Of a stretch of DNA of 64,000 nt, positions 52,222 to 63,430 are shown in pieces. The DNA lies in contig JAGCVS010000012.1 of NCBI GenBank assembly GCA_017962235.1, positions 103,209 through 167,208 on the forward strand, written 5' to 3'. The stretch comes from Bacteroidales bacterium (GTDB lineage: Bacteria > Bacteroidota > Bacteroidia > Bacteroidales > UBA932). The notes under the pieces are model-generated. The model had not been told where the DNA came from. It ran no database searches and saw nothing but the letters and a program-made list of their open reading frames with translations. The translations under genes were made by a program, and so were the position numbers. Each line of letters begins with the position of its first letter. The first letter of the stretch is position 1.

Positions 52222-53745
52222 TTAGAAGCTGATGAGGGATTCTCCGGTCATTTCTGCGGGCTGCGGTATGCCCATAAGGGTCAGCATGGTGGGGGCGATG
52301 TCGGCCAGGCGGCCGTCTTTCACGCCCTTCACGTCGTCGTCAACAACCACGAATTGCACCTTGTTGAGAGAGTGGGCGGTGTTGGGGCTGCCGTCGGGGT
52401 TCACCGCATTGTCTGCGTTGCCGTGGTCGGCGGTGATCAGCACGCTGTAGCCATGCTCGCGGGCAACTTCCACAACCTTTCCGGTGAGTTCGTCTATAGT
52501 CTTGACAGCCTTGCAGATGGCATCGTATACGCCGGTGTGGCCCACCATGTCGCCGTTGGCAAAGTTCAGAATCACCATCTGGTGCTTCTCTGTCTTGAGG
52601 TCTGCCATCAGGGCTTCCGCCACTTCAGGGGCGCTCATCTCGGGCTGCAGGTCGTAAGTTGCAACCTTGGGGGAGTTGATAAGTATGCGGTCTTCGTTCT
52701 GGAACGGGGCTTCGCGGCCGCCGTTGAAGAAGAAGGTCACGTGGGCGTATTTCTCGGTCTCCGCGATGCGCAGCTGGCTCAGGCCCGCTTCTGCCACAGT
52801 CTCACCAAGGGTCTTCTGTACGTTCTCCTTGTCAAAGAGAATATGCAGGCCGGTGAACTTGTCGTCGTAAGGGGTCAGGCAGCAGTAATACAGGGGGATG
52901 GTGTGCATGCCAGCCTCCGGCATGTCTTGCTGGGTGAGGACGTTGGTGATTTCGCGGGCGCGGTCGTTGCGGAAATTGAAGAAGATTACGGCGTCGCCCT
53001 TCTTGATGGTGGCCACGGGGTTGCCGGCTGCGTCTGTCACACAGATCGGCTTGATGAATTCGTCTGTAACGCCTTCGTCATAAGACTCTTGGATGGCCTG
53101 CACGGCGCTGGTGGCTTTCTTGCCCACGCCGTTCACTATCAGGTCGTAGCCCTCCTTGACGCGTTCCCAGCGTTTGTCGCGGTCCATGGTATAGTAGCGG
53201 CCGATAACGGAAGCCACCTTGCCGGTGGTTGCCGCCATCTTCTGCTCCAGTTCTTCCACAAACCCCTTTCCGCTACGGGGGTCGCAGTCGCGGCCGTCCA
53301 TCAGACAGTGGACATAAACCTTGTCCAGCCCCTCCTGCTTTGCCACAGCCAGAAACTCATAAAGATGATTCAGCGAACTGTGCACGCCGCCGTGGCTGGT
53401 GAGGCCCATGAAGTGCAGGGCGCAGCCAGTGCGCTTAACATAATCGTATGCAGCGGCAATCTCTTTGTTTGCCAGCAGCTTGTGTTCGCGGCAGGCCATG
53501 TTTATCTTAACCAGGTCCTGATAAACTATGCGGCCGCCGCCGATGTTGAGGTGACCCACCTCGCTGTTGCCCATCTGGCCGTCCGGCAGGCCCACGTCTT
53601 CGCCGCAGGCGCTCAAATGAGAGAACGGATATTTTGCACGCAGGGCGTCGATGTGCGGCTGACCCTGGGTATAAATCGCATTGCTGTGGTCTTTCTTGCC
53701 TTCGCCCCAACCGTCCAAAATCATTAATAATACCTTCTTATTCAT
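52222..53745 (-). CDS. gpmI: 2,3-bisphosphoglycerate-independent phosphoglycerate mutase
   Basis: Glycolytic interconversion of 3- and 2-phosphoglycerate, Mn2+-dependent. 507 residues: [20 protein letters not shown] and [20 protein letters not shown] (catalytic Ser), then the phosphotransferase domain with [10 protein letters not shown] and metal site [10 protein letters not shown]. Length normal. It follows dnaE by 18 bp on the same strand; upstream is a 227-bp gap with hairpins. Confidence 0.97.
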   Translation of the reverse strand: MNKKVLLMILDGWGEGKKDHSNAIYTQGQPHIDALRAKYPFSHLSACGEDVGLPDGQMGNSEVGHLNIGGGRIVYQDLVKINMACREHKLLANKEIAAAYDYVKRTGCALHFMGLTSHGGVHSSLNHLYEFLAVAKQEGLDKVYVHCLMDGRDCDPRSGKGFVEELEQKMAATTGKVASVIGRYYTMDRDKRWERVKEGYDLIVNGVGKKATSAVQAIQESYDEGVTDEFIKPICVTDAAGNPVATIKKGDAVIFFNFRNDRAREITNVLTQQDMPEAGMHTIPLYYCCLTPYDDKFTGLHILFDKENVQKTLGETVAEAGLSQLRIAETEKYAHVTFFFNGGREAPFQNEDRILINSPKVATYDLQPEMSAPEVAEALMADLKTEKHQMVILNFANGDMVGHTGVYDAICKAVKTIDELTGKVVEVAREHGYSVLITADHGNADNAVNPDGSPNTAHSLNKVQFVVVDDDVKGVKDGRLADIAPTMLTLMGIPQPAEMTGESLISF

Positions 53746-53846
53746 AACCTTATATCATTAATTGAGCATTATCTGAAAAGCTAACATTATACTATCACAA
53801 CCAATCATCGCCCACCGCACGTTATTACGTATCCCCATCCCTAAAT

Positions 53847-53887
53847 CCCTTCCCTCGGGGAAGGGACTTACCCAACGCCCTTCGGGC
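53847..53887. repeat. Paired GC hairpins between gpmI and rnr
   Basis: CCCTTCCC TCG GGGAAGGG (53847-53865) and GCCC TTC GGGC (53877-53887). Together they resemble the double-hairpin repeats at 28916 and 63937 in form but not sequence. They lie upstream of both divergent genes, so a terminator role is unlikely. Confidence 0.6.
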
Positions 53888-53896
53888 TCTAAATCG

Positions 53897-53926
53897 TTTT
53901 AATATCTTTAATAATTGTTAAATTTG
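53897..53926 (+). promoter_or_regulatory. Promoter of rnr
   Basis: TAAATTTG (53919-53926) is an exact -7 box; the -33 is a weaker TTT near 53897. Start near 53932 gives about 41 nt of leader. Confidence 0.55.
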
Positions 53927-53972
53927 CACTGATAATAATCGATGCCTACATCCCACAAAGATACTTCAAAAA

Positions 53973-56030
53973 ATGGGTAAAAAGAATAGCAAAAAGAAAG
54001 TTGTAGCCAAGAAAAATACAAAGGGCAGAGCGCCAGTGAGATTCAGTGTGAAAGAGCGCCGCAGCAAGAGCGTAGAGGAATATGAAGGGGTGGTGAGCCT
54101 GACCCGCGACGGGCTGGGATTCGTCACAATCGAGGGGCAGCAGGAGGATATCTTTGTGAAGCCCGCCAAGTTGCGCGGAGCCCTAAACGGCGACAGGGTG
54201 CGCGTGGTGGCAAGCAAGCACAAGACGGGCCTGCGCCGCGAAGGGGAGGTGGTGCGCATAGTGGAGCGCTCCCCCAAGCCTCACATCGGCGTGCTGATGG
54301 TGCGTGGCCGGCAAGTCTGGGCCATTGTAGAGAGCCCGCGCATGCCGTACGACATCCGTATACCGATAGAAGACGGCGAGCAACTGCCCACCATCGGCGG
54401 CAAGAAGGCGGCCAGCGGGATGAAGGTGGCGGTGCTGGTAACCGACTGGCCCCGCAAGAGCGCGGAACCGCTGGGCAAGATTGTGGACGTGCTGGGCGCG
54501 CCGGGCGAAAATGACACCGAGATGCACGCCATTCTGGCGGAATACAACCTGCCGTACCGCTTTGAACCTGAGGTAGAAGAGGCCGCCTCCAAGATCAAGG
54601 AGAACATAACCGAAGCCGAGATTGCCCGCCGCAAGGATTATCGCGGCGTGACCACATTCACCATAGATCCCGCCGACGCCAAAGACTTTGACGACGCCCT
54701 CTCTTTCCTCAAGCTGGACAACGGCAACTACGAGGTGGGCGTGCACATAGCAGATGTCTCTTTCTACGTCCGCCCCGGCGACACGGTGGACAAGGAGGCC
54801 TACAACCGCGCTACCAGCGTCTACCTGGTGGACCGCACCATCCCCATGCTGCCGGAGAAGCTCTCCAACAACCTGTGCTCCCTCCGCCCGCATGAAGACA
54901 AGCTCTGCTTCTCCGCCATCTTTGAGATGGACGCGAAGGCCAATGTGAAGGAGGTCTGGTTTGGCCGCACCATTATCAATTCAGACGAACGGTTCGATTA
55001 TGAGCAGGTCCAGGCGATGATAGAGGGGGGCGACGGCCCTCTGAAAGAGGAGATAATGACACTCCATTCGCTGGCTCAGATACTGCGCAAGAACCGCTTT
55101 GACAAGGGTGCCATCAACTTTGAGCGGCCCGAGATGAAGGTGGAAATAGACGATGCCGGCCGCCCGGTGAATGTATATCAGAAGGTGAGCAAAGAGAGCA
55201 ACTTCCTTATCGAAGAGTTCATGCTGCTGGCCAACCGCAACGTGGCGGAGTTCGTGGCCAAGAAGGCGGGCTACAAGCAGCCCACCATGGTTTACCGTAT
55301 CCACGAGGCGCCCAATGCAGAAAAACTGGGACACCTGCGCAGCTTTGCGGGCAACTTCGGGCTCAAGATGGGTTCCATAGAAACCACCAAGCAGGCCACC
55401 AAGAGCCTGAATGCGCTGCTCAAGGATGCCAAGGGCTCTGCGGCGGCGAATGCGATAGAGATGATGGCGCTGAGGGCCATGGCCCGCGCCTGCTATTCTA
55501 CCGATAACGTGGGGCACTACGGTCTGGCATTCCCGTATTACACCCACTTCACCAGCCCTATCCGCCGTTATCCCGATTTGATGGTGCACCGCCTGCTGGC
55601 CAAGTATCTGGAGGCGTTCTACTCCGGACACAAGCTGGAGAAGATGCCCGACAAGGGCACCTATGAGACCTGGTGTCAGTATTCATCCGCCCGCGAGCAG
55701 ATTGCCACCGACGCTGAGCGCGCCAGCATAAAGTACAAGCTCACCGAGTTCATGCAGGATAAGATAGGGCAGGAGTTCGAAGGCACCGTGAGCGGCCTAA
55801 CGGAATGGGGCATGTACGTGGAGATAGAGCCCACCAAGGTAGAGGGAATGGTCTCCCTGAAAACCATCAAAGAGGATTATTTCAGCTTTGACGAGGAGAA
55901 ATACCGCATCGTGGGGCGTCTGTCACACCGCGCTTTCACCCTTGGCGACAGGGTGCGCGTCCGCGTGCTGCGCGCCTCCATGGAGCAGAAGCAGATAGAT
56001 TACGAGCTGATTCTGGACGGTATCGCTTAG
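53973..56030 (+). CDS. rnr: Ribonuclease R
   Basis: 3'-5' exoribonuclease for structured RNA. 685 residues: basic N terminus (MGKKNSKKKVVAKKNTKGRA), cold-shock domains, RNB catalytic domain with FTIDPADAKDFDDALS (metal-binding Asp cluster) and the SPIRRYPDLMVHRLL motif, then a C-terminal S1 domain (GQEFEGTVSGLTEWGMYVEI). Length slightly short of the E. coli enzyme. Convergent with recO, overlapping its end by 4 bp. Confidence 0.96.
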   Translation: MGKKNSKKKVVAKKNTKGRAPVRFSVKERRSKSVEEYEGVVSLTRDGLGFVTIEGQQEDIFVKPAKLRGALNGDRVRVVASKHKTGLRREGEVVRIVERSPKPHIGVLMVRGRQVWAIVESPRMPYDIRIPIEDGEQLPTIGGKKAASGMKVAVLVTDWPRKSAEPLGKIVDVLGAPGENDTEMHAILAEYNLPYRFEPEVEEAASKIKENITEAEIARRKDYRGVTTFTIDPADAKDFDDALSFLKLDNGNYEVGVHIADVSFYVRPGDTVDKEAYNRATSVYLVDRTIPMLPEKLSNNLCSLRPHEDKLCFSAIFEMDAKANVKEVWFGRTIINSDERFDYEQVQAMIEGGDGPLKEEIMTLHSLAQILRKNRFDKGAINFERPEMKVEIDDAGRPVNVYQKVSKESNFLIEEFMLLANRNVAEFVAKKAGYKQPTMVYRIHEAPNAEKLGHLRSFAGNFGLKMGSIETTKQATKSLNALLKDAKGSAAANAIEMMALRAMARACYSTDNVGHYGLAFPYYTHFTSPIRRYPDLMVHRLLAKYLEAFYSGHKLEKMPDKGTYETWCQYSSAREQIATDAERASIKYKLTEFMQDKIGQEFEGTVSGLTEWGMYVEIEPTKVEGMVSLKTIKEDYFSFDEEKYRIVGRLSHRAFTLGDRVRVRVLRASMEQKQIDYELILDGIA

Positions 56031-56746
56031 CAGAAGAGTTCGTGCAGAACTTTCAGCGAACGGATATTCAGATTTAACGAGAGATGGTAGGATAAGTATT
56101 CTACCATTTTTTGTGCAAAGGCGCCGCGGCGTTCGCGGGAGAGCTTTATGGTGAGAGCCTGCGGCAGGTCGCTGCACAGCAGTTGGTGCAGCAGCAGGGA
56201 TTCCTCTGCAGAAAATGTCTGCGCCAGGGCATCGGGGGCGGTGAATTCAGCGGTGACAGGGACAAAGAGCGGGGTGCGGTCAGAATAATTGTCCTTGGGC
56301 TGGAATCCCAGCGCCCGGCAGAAATCCACCAGAAATTTCAGGTGGAAGTTGGCCACGCTCCCCTGCGCCGTCTCCAGCGCCAGAATCTCTTCTGAGAGGA
56401 AATCGAACATGGCGGGGTCCATGGCTCCCTCCTGCACGCTGCGGTACAGCAGTTCGCTTATGAACAGGGCGATGGCGCTCTTGTACGGGTCGGTGCGGAG
56501 GCTGTCCTGAAAGAAGGCCCGCTCGAATTCCGTGATGTATTCCAGGTCGCCTTTGTGGCGGGCAGAAACAATGTCCAGCACGCTCAGGCTGTGGAAGGAG
56601 CCCTGACCGCCACGCCCCTTGCCGGCGCCTCGCAGAAAGAAGCCGGTGCGCCCTTTTTCGCTGTCCAGAGCCTGCACCACCAGCGAACGGTCGCCGTACT
56701 TGGTGAGATGGAGCACAATTATTCTGGATTCGCGGCTGGCCGGCAT
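56027..56746 (-). CDS. recO: DNA repair protein RecO
   Basis: RecFOR recombination mediator that loads RecA. 239 residues: N-terminal OB fold (MPASRESRIIVLHLTKYGDR, SLVVQALDSEKGRTGFFLRG) and a helical C-terminal domain. The zinc-binding Cys group of many RecO proteins is absent here, as in Bacteroidota relatives. First in line after rdgB (4-bp gap), one transcript likely. Confidence 0.9.
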   Translation of the reverse strand: MPASRESRIIVLHLTKYGDRSLVVQALDSEKGRTGFFLRGAGKGRGGQGSFHSLSVLDIVSARHKGDLEYITEFERAFFQDSLRTDPYKSAIALFISELLYRSVQEGAMDPAMFDFLSEEILALETAQGSVANFHLKFLVDFCRALGFQPKDNYSDRTPLFVPVTAEFTAPDALAQTFSAEESLLLHQLLCSDLPQALTIKLSRERRGAFAQKMVEYLSYHLSLNLNIRSLKVLHELFC

Positions 56747-56750
56747 ACGG

Positions 56751-57338
56751 TTACTTGTTCAGATAGGCGATGAGTTTCTCCACGGCCCGGCCGCGGTGGG
56801 AGATGGCGTTCTTATCCTCCAGCGACATCATTGCCATGGTTACATCTTTACCTTCCGGGATAAACACAGGGTCGTAGCCAAAGCCAAGCTGACCCATCGG
56901 CTCCAGAGAGATGTGTCCCTCGCAGATTCCTTCAAAGGTGTGCAGCCGGCCATCTTCTATCAGGGCGATTACGCAGCGGAAGCGGGCTGTGCGCTGTTCA
57001 AACGGCACTCCCTCCAGCTCCTTGAGCAGTTTCACCACATTCTGCGCTGGGTTCTTGGGCTCTCCGGCGTAGCGTGCAGAATAGACGCCGGGGGCACCGT
57101 GAAGATAATCTACTTCCAACCCGGTATCGTCTGCAAAGCAGCTCTTGTGGAACTTGTCCCAAATAAACTGGGCTTTCTCCACGGCATTCTCCGGGATGGT
57201 CTCGTGCGTTTCCGGGATATCCTCTTCCCATCCCAGTTCGGCTGGGGTTACGATATGGTATCCGTCGCCCAGTTTGCCGGCGATTTCTATCACTTTATTG
57301 CGGTTCGCGGTTGCGAAAACTATCTTGACGGGTTTCAT
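56751..57338 (-). CDS. rdgB: RdgB/HAM1-type inosine/xanthosine triphosphate pyrophosphatase
   Basis: Hydrolyses ITP/XTP/dITP to keep them out of nucleic acids. 195 residues: FATANRNKVIEIAGKLGDGY at the N terminus, then ENAVEKAQFIWDKFHKSCFA, DDTGLEVDYLHGAPGVYSAR, and FGYDPVFIPEG, with SHRGRAVEKL at the end. Overlaps the U32 gene by 4 bp. Confidence 0.96.
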   Translation of the reverse strand: MKPVKIVFATANRNKVIEIAGKLGDGYHIVTPAELGWEEDIPETHETIPENAVEKAQFIWDKFHKSCFADDTGLEVDYLHGAPGVYSARYAGEPKNPAQNVVKLLKELEGVPFEQRTARFRCVIALIEDGRLHTFEGICEGHISLEPMGQLGFGYDPVFIPEGKDVTMAMMSLEDKNAISHRGRAVEKLIAYLNK

Positions 57339-58567
57339 GCTTGCTGGAATAAGAAGATTTTATCGCTGCGGCGCAGTTTGGTAGAGCAGGGGATGGAGCA
57401 CAAATCGCCTTTGTGCGCGGTCTGCACTGGTTTGAGGTCAACGCGGATCTCCGGGATTTCAAACTCGATAACGCCTGTGGTGGGGCCGCTTATTATCACC
57501 GGGTCGCCAACCGAGAGTTCACCGGTCTCTATCTGTACCTCCGCCACGCCCAATTTCTCGAACCAGTTGGTTATTTTGCCTATAAACTTCTTGGTGCGGG
57601 TCGCCTTGTTGCCGTATACATCGCTCCATTCGCCCATCTTGGCGCCCAGGTAGTAGCCGTCCCAGAAGCCGCGGTTGAACACGGTGGCCAGGCGGGCCTT
57701 GAGCTGTGTGCCCAGCTCCGCGCTGTAGCTGCCCGCCTGAACGGCGTCGGCGGCATCGCGGTAGGCACGGGCGGCGGTCTTTACATATTCGCCGCTGCGG
57801 GCGCGTCCCTCTATCTTGAACACAGTAACGCCGGCATCGATTATGCGGTCCATGAACTCTATGGTGCAGAGGTCCTTGGGCGACATTATATACTTGTTGT
57901 CTATTTCCAGCTCGTTGCCGTCGTCCTTATCGGTGACGATATAGCTGCGGCGGCACACCTGATAGCAGCTGCCGCGGTTGGCGGAGGCGTTGTGGGCGTG
58001 CAGGGAGAGGTAGCACTTGCCCGAGACGGCCATGCACAGCGCACCGTGGCAGAACATCTCCAGCCGGACAAGTTCCCCGCCGGGTCCCTTGATGCCTTCG
58101 CGGACTATCGCCTCGTGAATCGCCTTCACTTGGGGCAGGGTGAGTTCGCGTGCCAGCACAATCACATCGGCAAACTGTGCGTAAAAGCGCAGGCTTTCTA
58201 TGTTGGAGATGGAGAGCTGGGTGGAGATATGCACCTCGATGCCCAACTTGCGGGCTTCCATGATGGCCGCCATGTCGGAGGCGATCACGGCTGTGACGCC
58301 CGCCTTCTTTGCCGCCTGCAGCAGCTGCCGCATCGGTTCCAGGTCCTCGTCGTAAAAGGTGATGTTTACGGTGAGATAGCTCTTGATGCCAGCCTCGCGG
58401 CAGATGTCGCACACCTGCTGCAAGTCTTCCATCGCAAAGTTGTTGGCAGAGTGGGAGCGCATGTTGAGGTTGCCCACGCCAAAGTATACTGAATCGGCAC
58501 CGCCCTGGATGGCGGCTTGCAGGCACTCGAAGTTGCCCGCCGGGGCCATGATCTCAAGATTGTCCAT
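57335..58567 (-). CDS. Peptidase U32 family protein (tRNA/rRNA hydroxylation type)
   Basis: 410 residues. Starts MDNLEIMAPAGNFECLQAAI, the U32 signature LxAPAG, followed by VYFGVGNLNMR and FCHGALCMAVSGKCYLSLHA, then a Cys-rich stretch (GSCYQVCRRSY) that holds an Fe-S site in RlhA/TrhP relatives. Those enzymes hydroxylate rRNA or tRNA rather than cut peptides. ATG 58567 is chosen as the family start. One transcript with rdgB and recO. Confidence 0.88.
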   Translation of the reverse strand: MDNLEIMAPAGNFECLQAAIQGGADSVYFGVGNLNMRSHSANNFAMEDLQQVCDICREAGIKSYLTVNITFYDEDLEPMRQLLQAAKKAGVTAVIASDMAAIMEARKLGIEVHISTQLSISNIESLRFYAQFADVIVLARELTLPQVKAIHEAIVREGIKGPGGELVRLEMFCHGALCMAVSGKCYLSLHAHNASANRGSCYQVCRRSYIVTDKDDGNELEIDNKYIMSPKDLCTIEFMDRIIDAGVTVFKIEGRARSGEYVKTAARAYRDAADAVQAGSYSAELGTQLKARLATVFNRGFWDGYYLGAKMGEWSDVYGNKATRTKKFIGKITNWFEKLGVAEVQIETGELSVGDPVIISGPTTGVIEFEIPEIRVDLKPVQTAHKGDLCSIPCSTKLRRSDKIFLFQQA

Positions 58568-58568
58568 C

Positions 58569-59546
58569 TTAGTCCTCCCTATGAACAAGAGATGCAGAAA
58601 ACTCTTTCAACAACTCCAGCTGTTCTGCGGTGAACCCCTTGCCGGAGAGGCACTCCATGGCTTTTTCGTGATATTCTTCAATGGCCTTTACGGCGTCCTG
58701 CTTCACTCCCAGATCGATGTAGAGCTGCTGCATCGCGGCAATCTTCTGCTCTGCCTGATTGTCTGGCATCGCCATGATGGCGTTCAGGCGCTTGCGTTCT
58801 TCTCCGGCGGCGCGGCGAATGGCCTCCACCAGCAGCCATGTCTTCTTGCCGGCCATGATGTCACCGCCAATCTTCTTGCCGAACACGTGCGGGTCACCGA
58901 AGGTGTCCAGATAATCGTCCGATATCTGGAAGGCGAGACCTATCTGCCATGCAAAGTCGTAGAGGGCTGCCGCCTGCTCTTCAGGAGCGCCGGCGATTAT
59001 CGCGCCCATCTTGGCGGAACATGCCAGCAGGGCGGCGGTCTTGAGACCTATCATGTTGATGTATTCCTCGCCGGTCACTATCGGCTGGGTCTCGAACTCC
59101 ATGTCGTACTGCTGCCCTTCGCACACCTCGGCGCCCATCCGGGTGAACAGCGCCTGAACCTGGGGCAGTTTGTCGGCGGGGCATGCCGCCAGATACTTGT
59201 AGGCCAGGATGCACATCACGTCGCCGGAGAGAATAGCCACGTTGTCGTTCCACTTTTTGCATACGGTGGGCTGGCCGCGGCGGGTGTCGGCGCGATCCAT
59301 TATGTCGTCGTGCAACAGGGTGAAGTTGTGGAATATCTCCAACGCCAGTGCGGGGGAGAGGATATTGTCGCCAATTTCGTCGCTGTAAAGGTTATATGTG
59401 GCCAGGCACAGGCGCGGACGCAGCCGCTTGCCGCCTATGGACATCATATACTCCAGCGGTTCGTACAGTCCCGCAGGCTCCTTCACGAACCTCAGGCTGC
59501 AGATGGCGCTCTCTATTATGGCTTCCTGCTCTTTTAGGGAATACAT
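58569..59546 (-). CDS. Polyprenyl diphosphate synthase (trans-IPPS)
   Basis: Builds isoprenoid chains for quinones or undecaprenyl precursors. 325 residues: first Asp-rich motif LLHDDIMDRADTRRG, GGKRLRPRL at the N terminus, second motif FQISDDYLDTFGD, and the KT motif in GLKTAALLACSA. It cannot be told from sequence if it makes geranyl-geranyl or longer chains; the bulky residues before the first motif suggest short to medium length. 1 bp gap to the U32 gene. Confidence 0.92.
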   Translation of the reverse strand: MYSLKEQEAIIESAICSLRFVKEPAGLYEPLEYMMSIGGKRLRPRLCLATYNLYSDEIGDNILSPALALEIFHNFTLLHDDIMDRADTRRGQPTVCKKWNDNVAILSGDVMCILAYKYLAACPADKLPQVQALFTRMGAEVCEGQQYDMEFETQPIVTGEEYINMIGLKTAALLACSAKMGAIIAGAPEEQAAALYDFAWQIGLAFQISDDYLDTFGDPHVFGKKIGGDIMAGKKTWLLVEAIRRAAGEERKRLNAIMAMPDNQAEQKIAAMQQLYIDLGVKQDAVKAIEEYHEKAMECLSGKGFTAEQLELLKEFSASLVHRED

Positions 59547-59550
59547 CGTT

Positions 59551-60252
59551 CTATCGTTTTTGCTCTGCAAAGATAGTGAAAAGCGGGGAGATTTCCACTA
59601 CGCGGGCGGTGTCACCGGCCACGGTGAAGCGGATGTTCCACTGGCCGTAGCACATGCCCCAGACCTTCTGAGGGTCGCTGTCGTAGGAGACGCGCGGGTC
59701 CAGCTCCAGCAGCTGCCGGATCTGTTCCACGGCTGCGGGGTCCAGACCATCCGTCACGCCCGGCGCGAATTCCACCTTCAGCCGGTGCCCCTTGGTGGGG
59801 CCGGTATAGCCGTCGGCGGCCTCCGGAATGCAGTCGGCATAGGGGATGTATGGCTTGATATCGTAGATGGGCGTGCCGTCCAGCAGGTCGGCGCCCGCCA
59901 CATGCAGCACCGGGCCGTGGTCGGCAGTCATATCGACCTTCAGAAGACGCACCGCAGACATTCCGATGCCGTTGGGGCGATATGGCGACCGGGAGGCGAA
60001 TACGCCGATGCGGGTATTGCCGCCCAGGCGCGGCGGGCGGACGGTGAATGCGCCGTCCCACTTCGCCTCGCTGAAGCCCCAGATCAACCAGATGTGGGAG
60101 AAATCCTCCAGTCCGCGCACCGCCTCTGCGGAACGGAACTCAGATTCGAACTCTACGGTGGCGGTGCAATCCTCTGCCAGACCGCTCTGACGGGGGATTC
60201 CGAACTTCTCCGGGAAGGGGGAGCGGATGTGTGCGATGGGGGTGATATCCAT
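59551..60252 (-). CDS. TrmO-like tRNA (N6-threonylcarbamoyl-A37) methyltransferase
   Basis: 233 residues from MDITPIAHIRSPFPEKFGIP. The family core FGIPRQSGLAE, FASRSPYRPNGIGMSAVRLL and DLLDGTPIYDIKPYIPYAD all match YaeB/TrmO, a SAM-dependent methyltransferase with a beta-barrel fold. A C-terminal extra domain (about 165-233) is present. The start is 2-3 nt after the site predicted by the minus-strand TATCTTTG at 60268-60261, so it is nearly leaderless. Confidence 0.9.
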   Translation of the reverse strand: MDITPIAHIRSPFPEKFGIPRQSGLAEDCTATVEFESEFRSAEAVRGLEDFSHIWLIWGFSEAKWDGAFTVRPPRLGGNTRIGVFASRSPYRPNGIGMSAVRLLKVDMTADHGPVLHVAGADLLDGTPIYDIKPYIPYADCIPEAADGYTGPTKGHRLKVEFAPGVTDGLDPAAVEQIRQLLELDPRVSYDSDPQKVWGMCYGQWNIRFTVAGDTARVVEISPLFTIFAEQKR

Positions 60253-60310
60253 ATCGGAAACAAAGATAATCAAACGGGCTCAGGGTGCCTCACTTTTTGT
60301 GCAAAACGTG

Positions 60311-60340
60311 TTGATATTCTTAAAAATATTGCTATCTTTG
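60311..60340 (+). promoter_or_regulatory. Promoter of the rpsL operon
   Basis: TTG (60311-60313), 19 nt, TATCTTTG (60333-60340): identical box to that of rplC. The transcript starts near 60346, 47 nt before rpsL. Confidence 0.8.
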
Positions 60341-60344
60341 CAGC

Positions 60345-60358
60345 CCGCAAAAAAGCGG
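60345..60358 (+). promoter_or_regulatory. Leader hairpin at the 5' end of the rpsL transcript
   Basis: CCGC, A6, GCGG, starting where transcription begins. The CTTTGCAGCCC before it and the hairpin are shared with the rplC leader at 1126-1150. Confidence 0.5.
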
Positions 60359-60392
60359 CTTATTTACTTAAATAAAAGATTAATAACTTTTT

Positions 60393-60776
<384 letters not shown>

Positions 60777-60805
60777 TCATCCACATTAATTAATTCTGTT
60801 GAAAA

Positions 60806-61282
60806 ATGAGAAAAACGAAGCCTAGAAAGAGGATTCTACTTCCTGATCCGAAGTACAATGACGTGCTTGTAACACGTTTTGTCAACAACCTTATGTTGCA
60901 GGGGAAGAAGAGTATCGCGTATTCTATTTTTTACGATGCCATTGACATGGTAGGCGAGAAGATGAAAGATTCTGACAAGGCTCCTATAGAAGTCTGGAAG
61001 CAGGCCCTGGAGAACATTACTCCCCAGATCGAGGTCAAGAGCCGCCGCGTAGGTGGTGCGAACTTCCAGGTTCCTACAGAGATCCGACCTGAACGCAAAA
61101 TCTCCATCTCCATGAAGAATATGGTACTCTACGCCCGTAAGCGTTCCGGTCACTCAATGGCCGAAAAGTTATGTGCCGAGATAATTGCGGCTTACAACAA
61201 CGAAGGTGCCGCATTCAAGCGTAAGGAGGATATGCACAAGATGGCAGAGGCCAACAAGGCATTTGCTCACTTCCGCTTCTAA
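60806..61282 (+). CDS. rpsG: 30S ribosomal protein S7
   Basis: Nucleates the 30S head and contacts tRNA. 158 residues, [20 protein letters not shown] and [24 protein letters not shown] core (here [16 protein letters not shown]). 29 bp after rpsL and 21 bp before fusA. Identity certain. Confidence 0.99.
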   Translation: MRKTKPRKRILLPDPKYNDVLVTRFVNNLMLQGKKSIAYSIFYDAIDMVGEKMKDSDKAPIEVWKQALENITPQIEVKSRRVGGANFQVPTEIRPERKISISMKNMVLYARKRSGHSMAEKLCAEIIAAYNNEGAAFKRKEDMHKMAEANKAFAHFRF

Positions 61283-61303
61283 TTCTTTTCTGTGAGGGGT
61301 TAG

Positions 61304-63409
61304 ATGGCAAGAGACCTGACATACACGAGGAACATCGGTATAATGGCTCACATCGACGCCGGCAAAACCACGACCAGCGAGCGTATACTGTATTATACAG
61401 GTAAGACTCACAAGATCGGGGAAGTGCACGACGGCGCTGCCACCATGGACTGGATGGTTCAGGAGCAGGAGCGCGGCATCACGATTACGTCTGCCGCTAC
61501 AACTGCATTCTGGAACCACGACGGGGAGAAATATCAGATTAACCTGATAGACACTCCCGGCCATGTAGATTTTACCGTAGAAGTGGAGCGTTCGCTGAGG
61601 GTGCTTGACGGCACCATAGCAACGTTCTGCGCGGTAGGCCGTGTTCAGCCGCAATCGGAGACGGTATGGCGTCAAGCAGACAAGTACCACGTCCCCAAGA
61701 TCGCGTATGTCAACAAGATGGACCGCACCGGAGCCGATTTTCTGGCAGTGGTGGAAGAGATTCACACCAAGCTGGGCGCCCATGCGGTGCCGGTCTGCCT
61801 CCCCATCGGGGCTGAGGACAATTTCGAAGGGATTGTGGACCTTATCGCAATGAAGGCTATTTATTACGATAATGGTACCGAGCTCGTGAATTACGAGATA
61901 AAGGATATCCCCGCCGATATGAAGGCCGATGCCGAAGAGTGGAGGAACAAGCTGCTGGAAACGGCGGCCGAGACCGACGACGCCATCATGACCAAGTTCT
62001 TTGACGACCCCGCCACCATAACGGAGGCGGAGATAATCGCAGCGCTGCGCAAGGCCACCATCAATATGTCGGTGGTGCCTACCTGCTGCGGTTCGTCGTT
62101 CAAGAACAAGGGCATCCAGTTCCTGCTGGATGCAGTGGTGCGCTACCTGCCCAGTCCGCTGGATGTGGGCAGCGTGGTTGGTACCAATCCCAAGACGGGT
62201 AACGAGGTGGAGCGCAAGCCCAGCGTGAACGATCCGTTCTGCGCCCTTGTGTTCAAAATCGCCACCGACCCGTTTGTGGGCCGTCTTGCCTTCCTGAGAG
62301 CATATTCGGGACACCTGGATTCAGGTTCCTATGTGCTCAATACCCGCACAGACAAGAAAGAACGCGTTGCACGTCTGTATCAGATGCACAGCAACAAGCA
62401 GAATCCCATAGATTATGTGGAGGCAGGCGACATCTGCGCCGCAGTGGGGTTCAAGGAGCTGCGCACCGGTGATACAATTTGCGTCGAAGACAAACCCGTC
62501 GTGCTGGAGTCAATGGTGTTCCCGGAGCCCGTCATCGGGGTCGCAGTGGAGCCCAAGACCCAGAGCGACATTGACAAGCTGGAGTTGGCGCTGTCAAAGC
62601 TTCAGGAAGAGGACCCGACCTTCTCCGTTGAGTCCGATGCCGAAACGGGGCAGACCATCATCAGCGGCATGGGTGAGCTTCACCTTGACATTATCATAGA
62701 CCGTCTGCGCCGTGAATTCGGCGTGGAGATAAACCAGGGCGCCCCGCAGGTCAACTACAAAGAGGCGATTCGCGGCTCTTACCAGATCCACGAGACCTTC
62801 AGCAAGCAGACCGGCGGCCGCGGCAAATTTGCCGACATCGTGGCGGAGTTCTCTCCGGCAGACGAGGGCGTTACCGGGCTGCAGTTTATCGACGAGGTCA
62901 AGGGCGGCAATATTCCCAAGGAGTTTATCCCTGCTGTGGAAAAGGGCTTGAAGTCGTCTATGTCCAACGGTGTGCTTGCCGGTTACCAGATGATGTCCCT
63001 CAAGGTACGTCTTCTGGACGGCGCTTACCACCCGGTGGATTCCGACTCACTATCGTTCGAGATTTGTGCTCACCTGGCATTCCGCAACGCACTGTTAAAG
63101 TGCCAGCCGGTGCTGCTGGAGCCCATCATGAAGCTCGAAGTGGTGACCCCGGAAGAATACATGGGCGATATCCAGGGCGATTTGAACCGTCGCCGCGGCC
63201 AGATCCAGGACATGGATTCAAAGGGCAACGCCCGCATCCTGAAGGTGCTGGTGCCCCTGGCAGAGCAGTTTGGCTATGTCACTGTGCTCAGGACCCTGTC
63301 CAGCGGCCGCGCCACCAGTTCCATGGAGTTCAGTCATTATGAAGAGGTACCCACCAACATCGCACGCGAAGTGGTGGAACGTCTTGGACGCAAATTTATT
63401 GGTGAATAA
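61304..63409 (+). CDS. fusA: Elongation factor G
   Basis: Translocation GTPase. 701 residues: GTPase motifs [39 protein letters not shown]; then domains II-V with [20 protein letters not shown] and the C-terminal [15 protein letters not shown]. This is the canonical copy, in the str cluster. Confidence 0.99.
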   Translation: MARDLTYTRNIGIMAHIDAGKTTTSERILYYTGKTHKIGEVHDGAATMDWMVQEQERGITITSAATTAFWNHDGEKYQINLIDTPGHVDFTVEVERSLRVLDGTIATFCAVGRVQPQSETVWRQADKYHVPKIAYVNKMDRTGADFLAVVEEIHTKLGAHAVPVCLPIGAEDNFEGIVDLIAMKAIYYDNGTELVNYEIKDIPADMKADAEEWRNKLLETAAETDDAIMTKFFDDPATITEAEIIAALRKATINMSVVPTCCGSSFKNKGIQFLLDAVVRYLPSPLDVGSVVGTNPKTGNEVERKPSVNDPFCALVFKIATDPFVGRLAFLRAYSGHLDSGSYVLNTRTDKKERVARLYQMHSNKQNPIDYVEAGDICAAVGFKELRTGDTICVEDKPVVLESMVFPEPVIGVAVEPKTQSDIDKLELALSKLQEEDPTFSVESDAETGQTIISGMGELHLDIIIDRLRREFGVEINQGAPQVNYKEAIRGSYQIHETFSKQTGGRGKFADIVAEFSPADEGVTGLQFIDEVKGGNIPKEFIPAVEKGLKSSMSNGVLAGYQMMSLKVRLLDGAYHPVDSDSLSFEICAHLAFRNALLKCQPVLLEPIMKLEVVTPEEYMGDIQGDLNRRRGQIQDMDSKGNARILKVLVPLAEQFGYVTVLRTLSSGRATSSMEFSHYEEVPTNIAREVVERLGRKFIGE

Positions 63410-63430
63410 AATTCAAAAAACAGTTATATA